From Nocardioides insulae DSM 17944 (GTDB taxonomy: Bacteria; Actinomycetota; Actinomycetes; Propionibacteriales; Nocardioidaceae), in assembly GCF_000422825.1 (NCBI RefSeq), contig NZ_KE383928.1, positions 124,001-188,000 of the forward strand: a DNA stretch of 64,000 nt, read 5' to 3'. How positions within the stretch are numbered: the first letter of the stretch is position 1; each line of letters begins with the position of its first letter. The notes beneath the pieces were generated by a model. That model worked only from the letters and a program-made list of their open reading frames with translations. It was not told the origin of the DNA and did not search any database. Below are positions 8,357-16,964 of the stretch, one piece after another. The position numbers and the translations under genes are program-made.

Positions 8357-9052
8357 ATGACATCGACAAGTCGCCGGATCCTCGTGGTGGAGGACGACCG
8401 GGTCATCAACCAGGCCGTCTCCGAACGCCTCACCGCAGAGGGGTACGACGTGGTGCGGGCCTGGGACGGGCCCGGAGCCGTGCAGGCCTACGGCGAGCAC
8501 GAGCCGGACCTGGTCGTGCTGGACGTGATGTTGCCCGGCTTCGACGGCCACGAGGTGTGTCGCCGGATCCAGGCCGAGCGGCCGGTGCCGGTGCTGATGC
8601 TCACCGCACGGGCCGAGGAGTCCGACGTGCTGGTGGGGCTGGGGGTGGGGGCCGACGACTACCTCACCAAACCCTTCCGGATGCGCGAACTGGTGGCGCG
8701 GATCGGGGCGCTGTTGCGCCGCGTGGAGCGGGCCGCCGTACTCGCTGCGCCGGGCCGCGAGGTCGACCTCGGTGACCTGCGGATCGACGCCCCGGCCCGG
8801 AGGGTGTGGCGCGCGGGGGAGGAGGTCAGGCTGACGCCGACAGAGTTCGACCTGCTGCTGTGCCTGGCCGAGCAGCCGGGTGCGGTGGTACCCCGCGAAC
8901 GACTGATGGCTCAGGTGTGGGGCTGGTCCGACGCCTCGGGCACCCGCACCCTCGACAGCCACGTGAAGGGCCTGCGGGCCAAGGTCGGCGCGGAGCGGGT
9001 CCGGACCGCGCACGGGGTGGGCTACGCGCTGGAGACGGGAGTCGGCTCATGA
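8357..9052 (+). CDS. OmpR/PhoB-family response regulator
   Basis: 231 residues. Receiver domain (1-120) has the acidic pair Glu12-Asp13/Asp14, phospho-acceptor Asp56 in VVLDVMLPG, Thr in MLTARAEE and Lys in YLTKPFRM. A winged-helix DNA-binding domain follows (about 135-230; LTPTEFDLLLCLAEQPGAVV, GTRTLDSHVKGLRAKVG). The kinase gene begins 44 bp downstream, so the pair forms a two-component system. Start ATG at 8357 directly follows a CATATG; the upstream gap contains the tRNA terminator, so this operon has its own promoter. Confidence 0.93.
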   Translation: MTSTSRRILVVEDDRVINQAVSERLTAEGYDVVRAWDGPGAVQAYGEHEPDLVVLDVMLPGFDGHEVCRRIQAERPVPVLMLTARAEESDVLVGLGVGADDYLTKPFRMRELVARIGALLRRVERAAVLAAPGREVDLGDLRIDAPARRVWRAGEEVRLTPTEFDLLLCLAEQPGAVVPRERLMAQVWGWSDASGTRTLDSHVKGLRAKVGAERVRTAHGVGYALETGVGS

Positions 9053-9095
9053 CCGGGCGCTCTCGCCTCCGGTGCCGTTCGGGGCGGGGACGCCG

Positions 9096-11783
9096 ATGAG
9101 TGCGGAACCACTCGCGGGGATCACCTCGATCAAGGTCAAGCTCGGCCTGCTCGTCGCGGCCAGCGTCGCGGTCACGGTCGTGGTGGCCACCCTCGGCAGC
9201 GCGAGCGGGGTGCCGGTCTGGCTGAGCATCCCGGTCACGGTCCTGCTGGCGCTGGCTGTGACCCAGCTGCTGGCGGTGGGGATGACCGCCCCGCTGCGGC
9301 AGATGACGGCGGCGGCGCGACGGATGGCCACCGGGGACTACGCCGTCCGGGTCGAGGAGTCCTCCCGGGACGAGGTGGGCGAGCTGGCGCGGGCCTTCAA
9401 CACGATGGCCCGCGACCTCGCCGGGGTCGATCGGCAGCGCCGGGACCTGGTGGCCAACGTGAGCCACGAGCTGCGTACGCCGCTGACCGGCCTGCGTGCG
9501 GTCCTGGAGAACGTGGTCGACGGCGTGGCCCCGCGCGAGTCCCTCGAGGCCGCGTTGGCCCAGGCCGAACGGATGAGCGGACTGGTCGAGGACCTCCTCG
9601 ACCTGGCTCGGACGGATGCCGGGAAGGTGCCCCTGAACCCCCGGCCGGTGCCGCTGGCCGGCCTGCTCGGTGACGCCGTCGCGGAGGCCCGCACGCTCGG
9701 GCGGGAAGTCACCTACGACGTGCGTGTCACACCGCCGGATCTGGTGGTGCGTGCCGACCCCGACAGGCTGCGGCAACTGGTCGCCAACCTGCTCGACAAC
9801 GCGTCCCGGCACAGCCCGGCCGGGGGCCGGGTCACCGTCACGGTGGTCGCCGTCGGGGAGCGCTATCGGCTGGAGGTCCAGGACCAGGGGCCCGGCGTCC
9901 CGCCGGCGGCCCGGGATCGGGTCTTCGAGCCGTTCGGCACCCTGAGTGCGCCCCCGAGCAACGCGCGCGACATGAGCGACCCGAGCGGGGCCGGCGAGGG
10001 TGGTGGCACCGGATTGGGCCTGGCGATCGCTCGCTGGGTCACCGACCTGCACGGTGGCTCGATCCTGTTCGTGGATCCGGTGGACGACGCCACCGGCACC
10101 GGCCCCGGCAGCCCGGCGGCGCATCCGCACGTGCGCGGCGCCCGGGTACGTGTCGACCTGCCGCTGCTGCCGCCGCACAGGGTTCCCGCCGCCACCGAGC
10201 CCACCACCGAGCCGATCCACCCTGAGGAGCCGAGCATGTCCGTCGTTCCGCCCAACCCGCCTCCGGCGGCACCGACCCCGCCCGGACCGGCGCCTGCCCC
10301 GGTAGGGCCCGAACGTACGGCGGCGCAGGTGCCCGCCCCGCCGATCCTCGATGACATCCTGGGCGACTTCTGGCCCGAGCGGGACGTGCCGGCGCGCACC
10401 AGCCTGCTGTTCGGCGCCCTCGGGGTGGGTGTGCTGGCCGGGGCGGTGCTGCCGTTCCGGGATCTCGGCCTCGGCACCTTCCTGGTGCTGTTGGCCGCCG
10501 GCGGTGTCATCGTGGCGGCGATCCGCGGACGGCGCGATCCGTTCACCCTCACCTCGGTGGCCCTGTGTGTCCTGCTCGCGGCCGTGACCGTGCTGCGCGA
10601 CGCCGAGTGGATCGCGGTGCTCTGTCTGCTGGGCGGCGGGATGCTGTGCGCCTGCACGGTGACCCGGGCCCGGACGGCGTTCGGGTTCGTGGTCTCCGGC
10701 CTGGCCTGGCCGCTGGCCGGGATCCGCGGACTTCCGTGGCTGGGCAGGACCCTCGGCCGGCTCACCGGACTCGGTCGCAGCGCGGCACTGCTCCGCACTC
10801 TGGTGTGGTGTGTCCTGGGGCTGCTGGTCTTCGGCGCCCTGTTCGTCTCGGCCGACGCGCTGCTGGCCCAGTGGGTCGATGACCTGCTGCCGGACCTGAC
10901 GGCGGGCACGGCGGTGCTGCGAGCCTTCGTCACCGCCGCGGTGGGAGGGATCGTGCTGGCTGCGGCGTACCTCGCGCTCAACCCGCCCCGGGTCGACCGC
11001 GAGCCGAGTGCCCAGCGCGAGGTGTCGCGGCGCTTCGAGTGGCTCGCCCCGGTGCTGGTCGTGGTCGGGGTCTTCGCGGCCTTCCTCGTCGCCCAGGCCA
11101 CGGTGATCTTCGGGGGCCACGACTACCTGCAGCGGACCACGGGTCTCACCTACGCGGAGTACGTCCACCAGGGCTTCGCCCAGCTCACCGTGGCGACCGC
11201 GCTCACCCTGATGGTCGTGTGGGCGGCCGCGCGGAAGGCGCCGCGCACGACGTCCTCGGACCGGTTCTGGCTCCGGGGTGCCCTCGGGGTGTTGTGCCTC
11301 CAGACTCTGGTGGTGGTCGCCTCCGCGCTGTACCGGATGCACGTCTACCAGGAGGCCTACGGATTCACCGGTCTGCGGGTGCTGGTCGACGTCTTCGAGG
11401 CGTGGCTCGGACTGCTCGTGGTGGCCGTGCTCGTCGCCGGGGTGGCGCTGCGCGGAGGGTGGCTGCCGCGGTTCGCGCTGATCAGCGGCGTGGTCGCGTT
11501 GCTCGGCCTGGCGGCGATCAACCCCGACGCCTGGGTGGCCCAGCGCAACCTGGATCGCTACGACGAGGTCGGGCGGGTGGACTGGACCTACCTGCGCGGC
11601 CTCTCCGACGACGCGGTGCCGGTCTTCGCCGAGCTCCCCGAGGACCTCCGGGCGTGCGTGCTCCAGGGCAGGGAGCAGTCCGAGGACGACTGGCTGGAGT
11701 GGAACCTCGGCCGTTCGCGCGCCGACCGGGACCTGGCGGAGGTCCCCTTCGCCGTGAGCGTCACGTGCCCTCCCGAGCGGTGA
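9096..11783 (+). CDS. Sensor histidine kinase fused to a DUF4153/DUF4173 membrane domain
   Basis: 895 residues from the ATG at 9096 (GGGGCGGGGA upstream); a GTG at 9072 would add eight. Residues 1-375 form a HAMP-containing histidine kinase: two membrane segments (about 15-33 and 41-62), HAMP, H-box His124 in NVSHELRTPL, an N-box LLDNASRH, G1 DQGPGVP and G2 GTGLGLAIARW. Without a stop, a Pro-rich linker (about 381-405) leads into a second half with some ten membrane segments ending in DRYDEVGRVDWTYLRGLSDDAVPVF, typical of DUF4153/4173 proteins. An internal ATG at 10236 has a good ribosome binding site (GAGGAG, 6 bp away) and could yield the 515-residue membrane protein alone. Confidence 0.88.
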   Translation: MSAEPLAGITSIKVKLGLLVAASVAVTVVVATLGSASGVPVWLSIPVTVLLALAVTQLLAVGMTAPLRQMTAAARRMATGDYAVRVEESSRDEVGELARAFNTMARDLAGVDRQRRDLVANVSHELRTPLTGLRAVLENVVDGVAPRESLEAALAQAERMSGLVEDLLDLARTDAGKVPLNPRPVPLAGLLGDAVAEARTLGREVTYDVRVTPPDLVVRADPDRLRQLVANLLDNASRHSPAGGRVTVTVVAVGERYRLEVQDQGPGVPPAARDRVFEPFGTLSAPPSNARDMSDPSGAGEGGGTGLGLAIARWVTDLHGGSILFVDPVDDATGTGPGSPAAHPHVRGARVRVDLPLLPPHRVPAATEPTTEPIHPEEPSMSVVPPNPPPAAPTPPGPAPAPVGPERTAAQVPAPPILDDILGDFWPERDVPARTSLLFGALGVGVLAGAVLPFRDLGLGTFLVLLAAGGVIVAAIRGRRDPFTLTSVALCVLLAAVTVLRDAEWIAVLCLLGGGMLCACTVTRARTAFGFVVSGLAWPLAGIRGLPWLGRTLGRLTGLGRSAALLRTLVWCVLGLLVFGALFVSADALLAQWVDDLLPDLTAGTAVLRAFVTAAVGGIVLAAAYLALNPPRVDREPSAQREVSRRFEWLAPVLVVVGVFAAFLVAQATVIFGGHDYLQRTTGLTYAEYVHQGFAQLTVATALTLMVVWAAARKAPRTTSSDRFWLRGALGVLCLQTLVVVASALYRMHVYQEAYGFTGLRVLVDVFEAWLGLLVVAVLVAGVALRGGWLPRFALISGVVALLGLAAINPDAWVAQRNLDRYDEVGRVDWTYLRGLSDDAVPVFAELPEDLRACVLQGREQSEDDWLEWNLGRSRADRDLAEVPFAVSVTCPPER

Positions 11784-11826
11784 CGCGGGCACCGGGTCGC
11801 GACGTCCGCGACGGGGGCGCCGGCCG

Positions 11827-11842
11827 CTGCAACTCTGTGCAG
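11827..11842. promoter_or_regulatory. Short inverted repeat upstream of the secreted peptide gene
   Basis: CTGCA and TGCAG flank six bases in the 169-bp gap before the small peptide gene. The 7-mer CTGTGCA at 11835-11841 also occurs on the minus strand at 13194-13200, in the upstream region of the facing regulator. It is a possible operator for that regulator; the match is short and could be chance. Confidence 0.3.
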
Positions 11843-11952
11843 TGCATGTTTATGACCAGGCTCTGCTCTGGAGGTCCCGGGCCGGACAGGCCACACTGTT
11901 GGTGGTGGTCCATCGGGGGACCCCTTCGGACACTCCCTGACCCAAGGACTGC

Positions 11953-12087
11953 ATGATGAATCTCCGCCGAGCCCTCGCCCTCGTGATGACCACCGTTGCT
12001 CTCAGCATCGGCATCGCCGCCACTGCCACGCCCGCCAACGCCGACACCAGCTGGGGTGCTCGGGTGATCCTCGGCCACCACCGGTGA
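11953..12087 (+). CDS. Small secreted peptide precursor (44 residues), candidate signal peptide/pheromone
   Basis: A 45-codon frame starts with two consecutive ATGs at 11953 and 11956, five and eight bases after AAGG. The product has a textbook Sec signal: basic MNLRR, a hydrophobic stretch (ALALVMTTVALSIGIAATA) and a cleavage site after TPANA. The predicted mature peptide is only 14 residues, DTSWGARVILGHHR, carrying Trp, two Arg and two His and no Cys. Its stop is 54 bp from the stop of a convergent LuxR-like regulator gene. Nothing in it suggests a structural or enzymatic role; a secreted signal or bioactive peptide is the simplest idea. I recognise no characterised family. Confidence 0.65.
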   Translation: MMNLRRALALVMTTVALSIGIAATATPANADTSWGARVILGHHR

Positions 12088-12141
12088 TCGTGGGTCAGGT
12101 CCATCTCGGGGACGTGATCCCTTCCTGATCCGTCGAGGACC

Positions 12142-13161
12142 TCACCCCTCGAAGTTGTCCTCGCGGCCGTCGATCCCCAAGGTGCCGATCGTGTAACCGA
12201 GCTGGAACCGGGTCTCGGCGTCGAACTCATCCTTCAGATCCGCCACATATCCCGCGTACGTGCGGGGGCTGACCCCGAGACGCTTCGCTGCGGCGGCATC
12301 CGGATGGCCCTCGATCAGCATGCGCATCGTCATCGAGCGTTGCTCGGCGGCGATGTCCTGGTTGACCGATCGGTCGGGTGATCCGGAGAACGGACGGGCC
12401 CGTTCCCAGGATCGCTCGAAGACGTCGACCAGGTACGCCACCATCGAAGGCTCCCGCACCGCCAGGGCCGAGGTCAGCCCCTCGGCGCTGGGCACCACCG
12501 CGATCTGCCGGTCGATGACGATCATCCGGTTGAAGAACTCATCCAGGGTGCGCACCTCGGCCCCACGAGCGCTCACCTGGGCGACGTAGTCACGGGTGAC
12601 GCTGCTGCGCCGGGCGCTGTGCTGGTACAGGGTCCGCAGACGTACCCCGCGCTCCAGCGCCGCGCTGTCGCTACGCACCGCCCGCGCGTAGCTGGTGCCG
12701 GTATCGCGCCCCGCCTGTGGCTGCGCGGTGAGGATCTCCTCCTGGCATTCGGGGACGATCGTCGCCAGGAAGGACTCGATCGCCGCCAGTCCGTGCAGGT
12801 ACTGGAACGGTCCGCGGTTCGAGCTCTCCGGGGAGCGGCGCCACACCTGGCTGAGTTGGCCGAAGGCGCGGGCCCACTCGCTCGACTCCTCCAGCAGCCG
12901 GGTCGCCTCGTGGCTCATCGGGGTCACGACCTGGGCCGAGATGTCGCCGGGATCGGTGGGCCGCCACTGCTCCGACCCCTCGTCGAGATGGAGCAGGCCG
13001 AGTTCGACGAGCAGGTCGAAGGCCGGCCGTTGCTCGCCCTCGGGTGCGATGGCGGGGTCGTCGTTGTCCAGGCCGCCCCGCCGAGCGGCCTCTTCATAGA
13101 GTGCGATACACGCCGACTGGAACAGTGACCGCCGCTCGGGTCCGAATCCGCTCAACACCAC
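12142..13161 (-). CDS. LuxR-like/TrmB-like transcriptional regulator
   Basis: About 339 residues. The N-terminal third looks like a winged-helix or degenerate HTH region, the middle (RGVRLRTLYQHSARRSSVTRDY ... GAEVRTLDEFFNRMIVIDRQIAVV) resembles the phospholipase-D-like effector fold seen in many actinobacterial LuxR-type and TrmB-like regulators, and the C-terminus carries a helix-turn-helix (MRMLIEGHPDAAAAKRLGVSPRTYAGYVADL). The start is ambiguous: GTG at 13161 and 13158 lie on top of AGGAG, while TTG at 13155 has ideal spacing. It faces the small secreted peptide gene, which may encode its cognate ligand. Confidence 0.78.
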   Translation of the reverse strand: MVLSGFGPERRSLFQSACIALYEEAARRGGLDNDDPAIAPEGEQRPAFDLLVELGLLHLDEGSEQWRPTDPGDISAQVVTPMSHEATRLLEESSEWARAFGQLSQVWRRSPESSNRGPFQYLHGLAAIESFLATIVPECQEEILTAQPQAGRDTGTSYARAVRSDSAALERGVRLRTLYQHSARRSSVTRDYVAQVSARGAEVRTLDEFFNRMIVIDRQIAVVPSAEGLTSALAVREPSMVAYLVDVFERSWERARPFSGSPDRSVNQDIAAEQRSMTMRMLIEGHPDAAAAKRLGVSPRTYAGYVADLKDEFDAETRFQLGYTIGTLGIDGREDNFEG

Positions 13162-13306
13162 TCCTGAGCTCTGCCTCGTAGGACGGGCATCCTTGCACAG
13201 GAGGCGGAGGTTGGCCCCTGGTCGTGGTGTCCGAATACCCTCGATTTCGGCTCCGGGTCCCCGGTGCGCTAACCTCTTCGAGTCCGTGCCGGTGAGGCTA
13301 GGACGA

Positions 13307-13379
13307 GCGCCTGTAGCTCAACGGATAGAGCATCTGACTACGGATCAGAAGGTTTGGGGTTCGAATCCCTACAGGCGCG
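13307..13379 (+). tRNA. tRNA-Arg (anticodon ACG)
   Basis: GCGCCTG at 13307-13313 pairs with CAGGCGC at 13372-13378, followed by discriminator G. D-arm GCTC/GAGC, anticodon stem TCTGA/TCAGA with loop CTACGGA (anticodon ACG, read as ICG after editing), and T-arm TGGGG TTCGAAT CCCTA complete a standard 73-nt cloverleaf. CCA is not encoded. Confidence 0.96.
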
Positions 13380-13393
13380 CAGCTCGATCAACG

Positions 13394-13419
13394 CCGCAGG
13401 TCACTCCGCTGACCTGCGG
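13394..13419 (+). terminator. Terminator downstream of tRNA-Arg
   Basis: CCGCAGGTCA and TGACCTGCGG form a perfect 10-bp stem with a 6-base loop, followed by TGTTGTCATTT. Confidence 0.85.
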
Positions 13420-13614
13420 TGTTGTCATTTCCGAGGGCGCCCGCGACGGACCGCGGGCGCCGCCATCCGCAGGGCGTGGGGCGGGGATCGTGACGCCCTC
13501 ATCGTGGGGTCGCAGCCATTGACGGAGCGAGCGGGACTCAGCAAGATTCGCTAAGCAATCGCTTACCACCTGGGTGACCCGCGCCGTCGTCCCCACACAG
13601 ACCGGGAGTTCCGC

Positions 13615-14403
13615 ATGACCGAGCACGAGGCCTTCTTCGCGATCGAGGGGGACCGGTTCGTGCCCAGCAAGCATGCCCAGAGCTGGTGGACCGAGGGCGC
13701 GCTGCACGGTCGTCTCTTCGGCGGACTGATGGTCCGTGACCTCGAACGCGACCACGGCGAGGACGAACTCCAGCTGAGCCGGCTGACCGTGGATCTGTTC
13801 CGGGCCGCGCCCTTCGGTCCGATCACGGTGAGCACCACCCGGGTGCGGGACGGGCGGCGGATCAGGGTCGCCGACGCCGTACTCGAGGCGCCCGGGGTGG
13901 GTGCCGTCGCCCGGGCGAGCGCGGTCTTCCTCCGCAATTCGGCGGACGAGCTCGCCGACGTACCGCAGACGCCCGCTTGGGACGCCCCGCCGCTGGCCGA
14001 ACTGGGACCGCCCCGCGCCAAGGGATTCCCGATGTGGATCCTCGACGAGGACAACAGGCCGCTGCGCGACTGGCAGGAGGCCGGCGAGCGACGGCGTCGG
14101 GCGTGGCTGCTCGAATCCCGGCCGCTGGTGGAGGGCGAGTGCCTCAGTCCGATCGTGCGGGCGGCTCTGGCGGCCGACACCACCAGCCCACTGGTGCACG
14201 CCGGGCAGCGCGGGCTGGAGTACATCAACGCCGACATCACCATGGTCCTGACCAGGAATCCGAGGTCCGAGGAGATCGGTATGGAGGGCGGCGGTCACCT
14301 GCACGAGTCGGGGGTGGCGGTCGGTCACGCGACCCTGCACGACCGACACGGTCCGATCGGCTTCTGCACCACCACCGCGCTGGCGAACCCGGTCCGCGGC
14401 TGA
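13615..14403 (+). CDS. Acyl-CoA thioesterase-like protein (double hotdog)
   Basis: 262 residues with two tandem hotdog-like halves. The first contains GALHGRLFGGLMVRDLER and VDLFRAAPFGPITVSTTRVRDGRRI, the second GLEYINADITMVLTRNP and HLHESGVAVGHATLHDRHGPIGFCTTTAL, the pattern of the thioesterase-like (TesB/4HBT_3) superfamily in actinobacteria. The substrate is probably an acyl-CoA of lipid or aromatic metabolism; no local pathway genes refine this. ATG at 13615 follows GGGAGTTCCGC. Cytoplasmic, monocistronic. Confidence 0.78.
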   Translation: MTEHEAFFAIEGDRFVPSKHAQSWWTEGALHGRLFGGLMVRDLERDHGEDELQLSRLTVDLFRAAPFGPITVSTTRVRDGRRIRVADAVLEAPGVGAVARASAVFLRNSADELADVPQTPAWDAPPLAELGPPRAKGFPMWILDEDNRPLRDWQEAGERRRRAWLLESRPLVEGECLSPIVRAALAADTTSPLVHAGQRGLEYINADITMVLTRNPRSEEIGMEGGGHLHESGVAVGHATLHDRHGPIGFCTTTALANPVRG

Positions 14404-14532
14404 GGGGTCAGGCGACTCTCGCGGGCGCGGCGCGCGGGTCCAGTCGTCTGCTCGCGGGGATCAGAACCCTGGCGCGCCGGCCGATCACCTGGTTGAAAGT
14501 CCATCAACACACTCGAGGAAGTGAGGAAGTTG

Positions 14533-15933
14533 ATGGCGAACATCCAACGTCGGGGATTCCTGGCGGCCGGTCTCGCAACAGCGACCGCGACGGCCACCGG
14601 GACCGGCCTCGCGCAGCCGGCCAACGCGGCCCAGGAGCGACCCTTCGAGGGTGGCAGGTCGAGGCGGCCGATCAGCAAGCCGAACATCCTGGTGATCCTG
14701 GGGGACGACCTCGGCTGGGCGGACCTGTCGTCGTACGGCGCACCGGAGATCCGCACGCCGAACCTGGACCGGCTGGCCCGTTCGGGCATCCGCTTCACCG
14801 ACGGCTACTCCGGCTCCTCGGTGTGCAGCCCCACCCGGTTCTCCCTCTACACCGGCCGCTACCCGGGACGACTCGAGGGCGGGCTGCAGGAGCCGATCGG
14901 TGAGGCAACCGAGACCAACGGGATCCCGTTGGACCACCCCACCCTGGCCACCCTGCTCAAGGGCGCGGGGTACGAGACCGCGCTGTTCGGGAAGTGGCAC
15001 TGCGGTTACCTGCCCTGGTTCAGCCCGACCAGGCTCGGCTGGGACACCTTCTTCGGCAACTTCGCCGGGGCCATCGACTACTTCTCCAAGCTCAACAACA
15101 ACGGCGACCACGACCTGTACGAGGGGGAGGTCGAGGTCGACGAACTGGGGTACTACACCCACCTGGTCACCGATCGCGTCGTCGACTTCATCGGGCAGCA
15201 CCGGAAGCAGCCCTGGCTGATCAACCTCAACTACACCACCCCGCACTGGCCGTGGGAGGGGCCCGAGGACCGCGCCGTCAGCGATGAGATCACCGCCAGG
15301 ATCAAGGAGGGGAGCGGGGGCCGCTCGCCCCTGTTCCACACCGACGGCGGATCGTTGGAGGTCTACCGCACCATGGTCGAGGACCTGGACGACAACGTCG
15401 GTCGGGTGCTCCAAGCGCTGCGGCGCAGCGGGCAACTGGGCAACACCGTGATCCTGTTCGCCAGCGACAACGGCGGCGAGCGGTTCTCCAACGTGTGGCC
15501 CTTCACCGACCAGAAGGGCGGCCTGGGCGAGGGCGGGATCCGCGTACCCACCCTGCTCAGCTGGCCCGACGCCCTTCCGTCGGGCCGAGTGAGCGACGCG
15601 CCCGTGGTCACGCCCGACTGGACGGCGACGCTGCTCGAGATCGCCGGCGCTGCCCCCGACCCGGCCTACCCGCTGGACGGGGTGAGCCTGGCCGGCTACC
15701 TGCTGCGCGGAGAGCGGTATCCCGAGCACGACCTCTTCTTCCGGATGAACGGGCAGCGTGCCCTGCGTCGCGGCGACCTCAAGTACCTCCAGGTGGACGG
15801 CCAGGATCACCTCTTCGACCTCGGGGCCGACGTACGGGAGCAGGCCGAGCTCGCCCAGCGCCGACCGGACGACCTCGCGGAGCTCCGAGCGGCCTGGGAG
15901 GCGGTCGACGACACCCTGCTCGCGTACGCCTGA
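14533..15933 (+). CDS. Tat-exported arylsulfatase-family sulfatase
   Basis: 466 residues. ATG at 14533 lies four bases after GAGGAA; a GTG at 14521 would only add four codons. The N-terminus carries a twin-arginine signal (QRRGFLAAGLA, then ...QPANAA). Sulfatase motifs follow: NILVILGDDLGWAD for metal binding and C-S-P-T-R at Cys98-Arg102, the site converted to formylglycine. FASDNGGE near residue 315 is another conserved segment. The enzyme should hydrolyse sulfate esters outside the membrane. It needs a formylglycine-generating enzyme, not seen in this window. Confidence 0.9.
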   Translation: MANIQRRGFLAAGLATATATATGTGLAQPANAAQERPFEGGRSRRPISKPNILVILGDDLGWADLSSYGAPEIRTPNLDRLARSGIRFTDGYSGSSVCSPTRFSLYTGRYPGRLEGGLQEPIGEATETNGIPLDHPTLATLLKGAGYETALFGKWHCGYLPWFSPTRLGWDTFFGNFAGAIDYFSKLNNNGDHDLYEGEVEVDELGYYTHLVTDRVVDFIGQHRKQPWLINLNYTTPHWPWEGPEDRAVSDEITARIKEGSGGRSPLFHTDGGSLEVYRTMVEDLDDNVGRVLQALRRSGQLGNTVILFASDNGGERFSNVWPFTDQKGGLGEGGIRVPTLLSWPDALPSGRVSDAPVVTPDWTATLLEIAGAAPDPAYPLDGVSLAGYLLRGERYPEHDLFFRMNGQRALRRGDLKYLQVDGQDHLFDLGADVREQAELAQRRPDDLAELRAAWEAVDDTLLAYA

Positions 15934-16015
15934 GACCCGGACCCACCTCCCCGACGCCCGGAACCAATCGTTGGGTCGGACCTCCGGATGGAGTCGGCCC
16001 CGCGGGTCGTGGGGT

Positions 16016-16048
16016 CGGGCTGCCCGGACCGTCGGGCCGGGCAGCCCG
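16016..16048 (+). terminator. Terminator between sulfatase and alpha/beta hydrolase genes
   Basis: CGGGCTGCCCGG and CCGGGCAGCCCG make a perfect 12-bp stem around a 9-base loop. No T-run follows. Confidence 0.7.
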
Positions 16049-16073
16049 ATCGCAGGGCGCCTACCGTGGATCG

Positions 16074-16934
16074 ATGGGGCCGGGCCGGCAGGGGACGCAG
16101 CGCGGACGTCGTGCCGTACGACCCCTGCTCGCGCTCCTGGTCGTGGGGGCGATCCTGGTGGGAGGTGTGGCCGTGCTCTGGAACCTCCAGCGTCAGCTGA
16201 TCTACTTCCCCGACGCGAGTCCCGTGCCGCCGGCCGGTGAGGCAATCGACGGCGCGCGGACGGTGGGGCTGGAGACCGCGGACGGGCTCGACCTCGAGGC
16301 CTGGTTCGTGCCCCCGCCCACGGACGGGCGAGCTCGGGGGATGGCGGTGCTCATCGCCCCGGGCAACGGCGGCAACCGGCTCGGGCGGGCGGGGATCGCC
16401 GAGGACCTCCGCGCGGTCGGGTTCGCCGTCCTGCTCCTGGACTATCGCGGGTACGGCGGCAACCCGGGCAGCCCCTCCGAGGAGGGTCTGGCGGCGGACG
16501 CCGATGCGGCGGTGACCGCGCTGACCGGCCTGGGCTATCCGCCGGAACGCACCCTCTACCTCGGCGAATCGCTCGGCACCGGCGTGGTGGCCGCCCTGCA
16601 GGCACGGACGCCGCCCGCGGGGGTCGTGCTGCGCTCGCCGTTCCCCGACCTGGCCTCGGTGGGCGCACACGTCTACCCGTGGCTGCCGGTGCGCCTGCTG
16701 CTCCGCGACCGGTTCCCGGTGACCGAGCACCTGCGTGGCTCGTCGGTGCCCGTCACGGTGATCCATGGCACCGCCGACGCAGTGGTGCCCTCGGGGCTCA
16801 GCGCGGAGGTGGCGCGGACGGTGCCCGTCCTCGTCGAGGAGGTCGTCCTCCCCGGGGTCGGGCACAACGACCCGCAGATGTACGGCGCCCCCGTCGTCGC
16901 CGCCGTCACCCGCCTGGCCGATCGGGTGGCGTGA
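16074..16934 (+). CDS. Membrane-anchored alpha/beta hydrolase (BEM46/ABHD13-like)
   Basis: 286 residues. A basic N-terminus and one membrane segment (about 17-36) are followed by the family hallmark QLIYFPD and a hydrolase domain. The nucleophile is Ser166 in LGESLGTG, the acid lies in IHGTADAVVP and the histidine in GVGHND. The oxyanion-hole region reads APGNGGNR. Substrate unknown; the active site should face outward. ATG at 16074 was chosen because it sits just before the membrane segment. It converges with the aminotransferase gene. Confidence 0.85.
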   Translation: MGPGRQGTQRGRRAVRPLLALLVVGAILVGGVAVLWNLQRQLIYFPDASPVPPAGEAIDGARTVGLETADGLDLEAWFVPPPTDGRARGMAVLIAPGNGGNRLGRAGIAEDLRAVGFAVLLLDYRGYGGNPGSPSEEGLAADADAAVTALTGLGYPPERTLYLGESLGTGVVAALQARTPPAGVVLRSPFPDLASVGAHVYPWLPVRLLLRDRFPVTEHLRGSSVPVTVIHGTADAVVPSGLSAEVARTVPVLVEEVVLPGVGHNDPQMYGAPVVAAVTRLADRVA

Positions 16935-16964
16935 CCGAGACCGTCTCGGCCGGCGTCGGGCCAC

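Noticed and set aside
9049..9099. ATG overlapping the response regulator stop as the kinase start
   Set aside because: The frame from 9049 ends at 9099 after 16 codons and is not the kinase frame; ATG at 9096 with GGGGA upstream is the supported start.
13307..13420. tRNA-Arg as an attachment site of an integrated element
   Set aside because: No integrase and no repeated copy of the tRNA 3' end are visible within the window; only a normal terminator follows.
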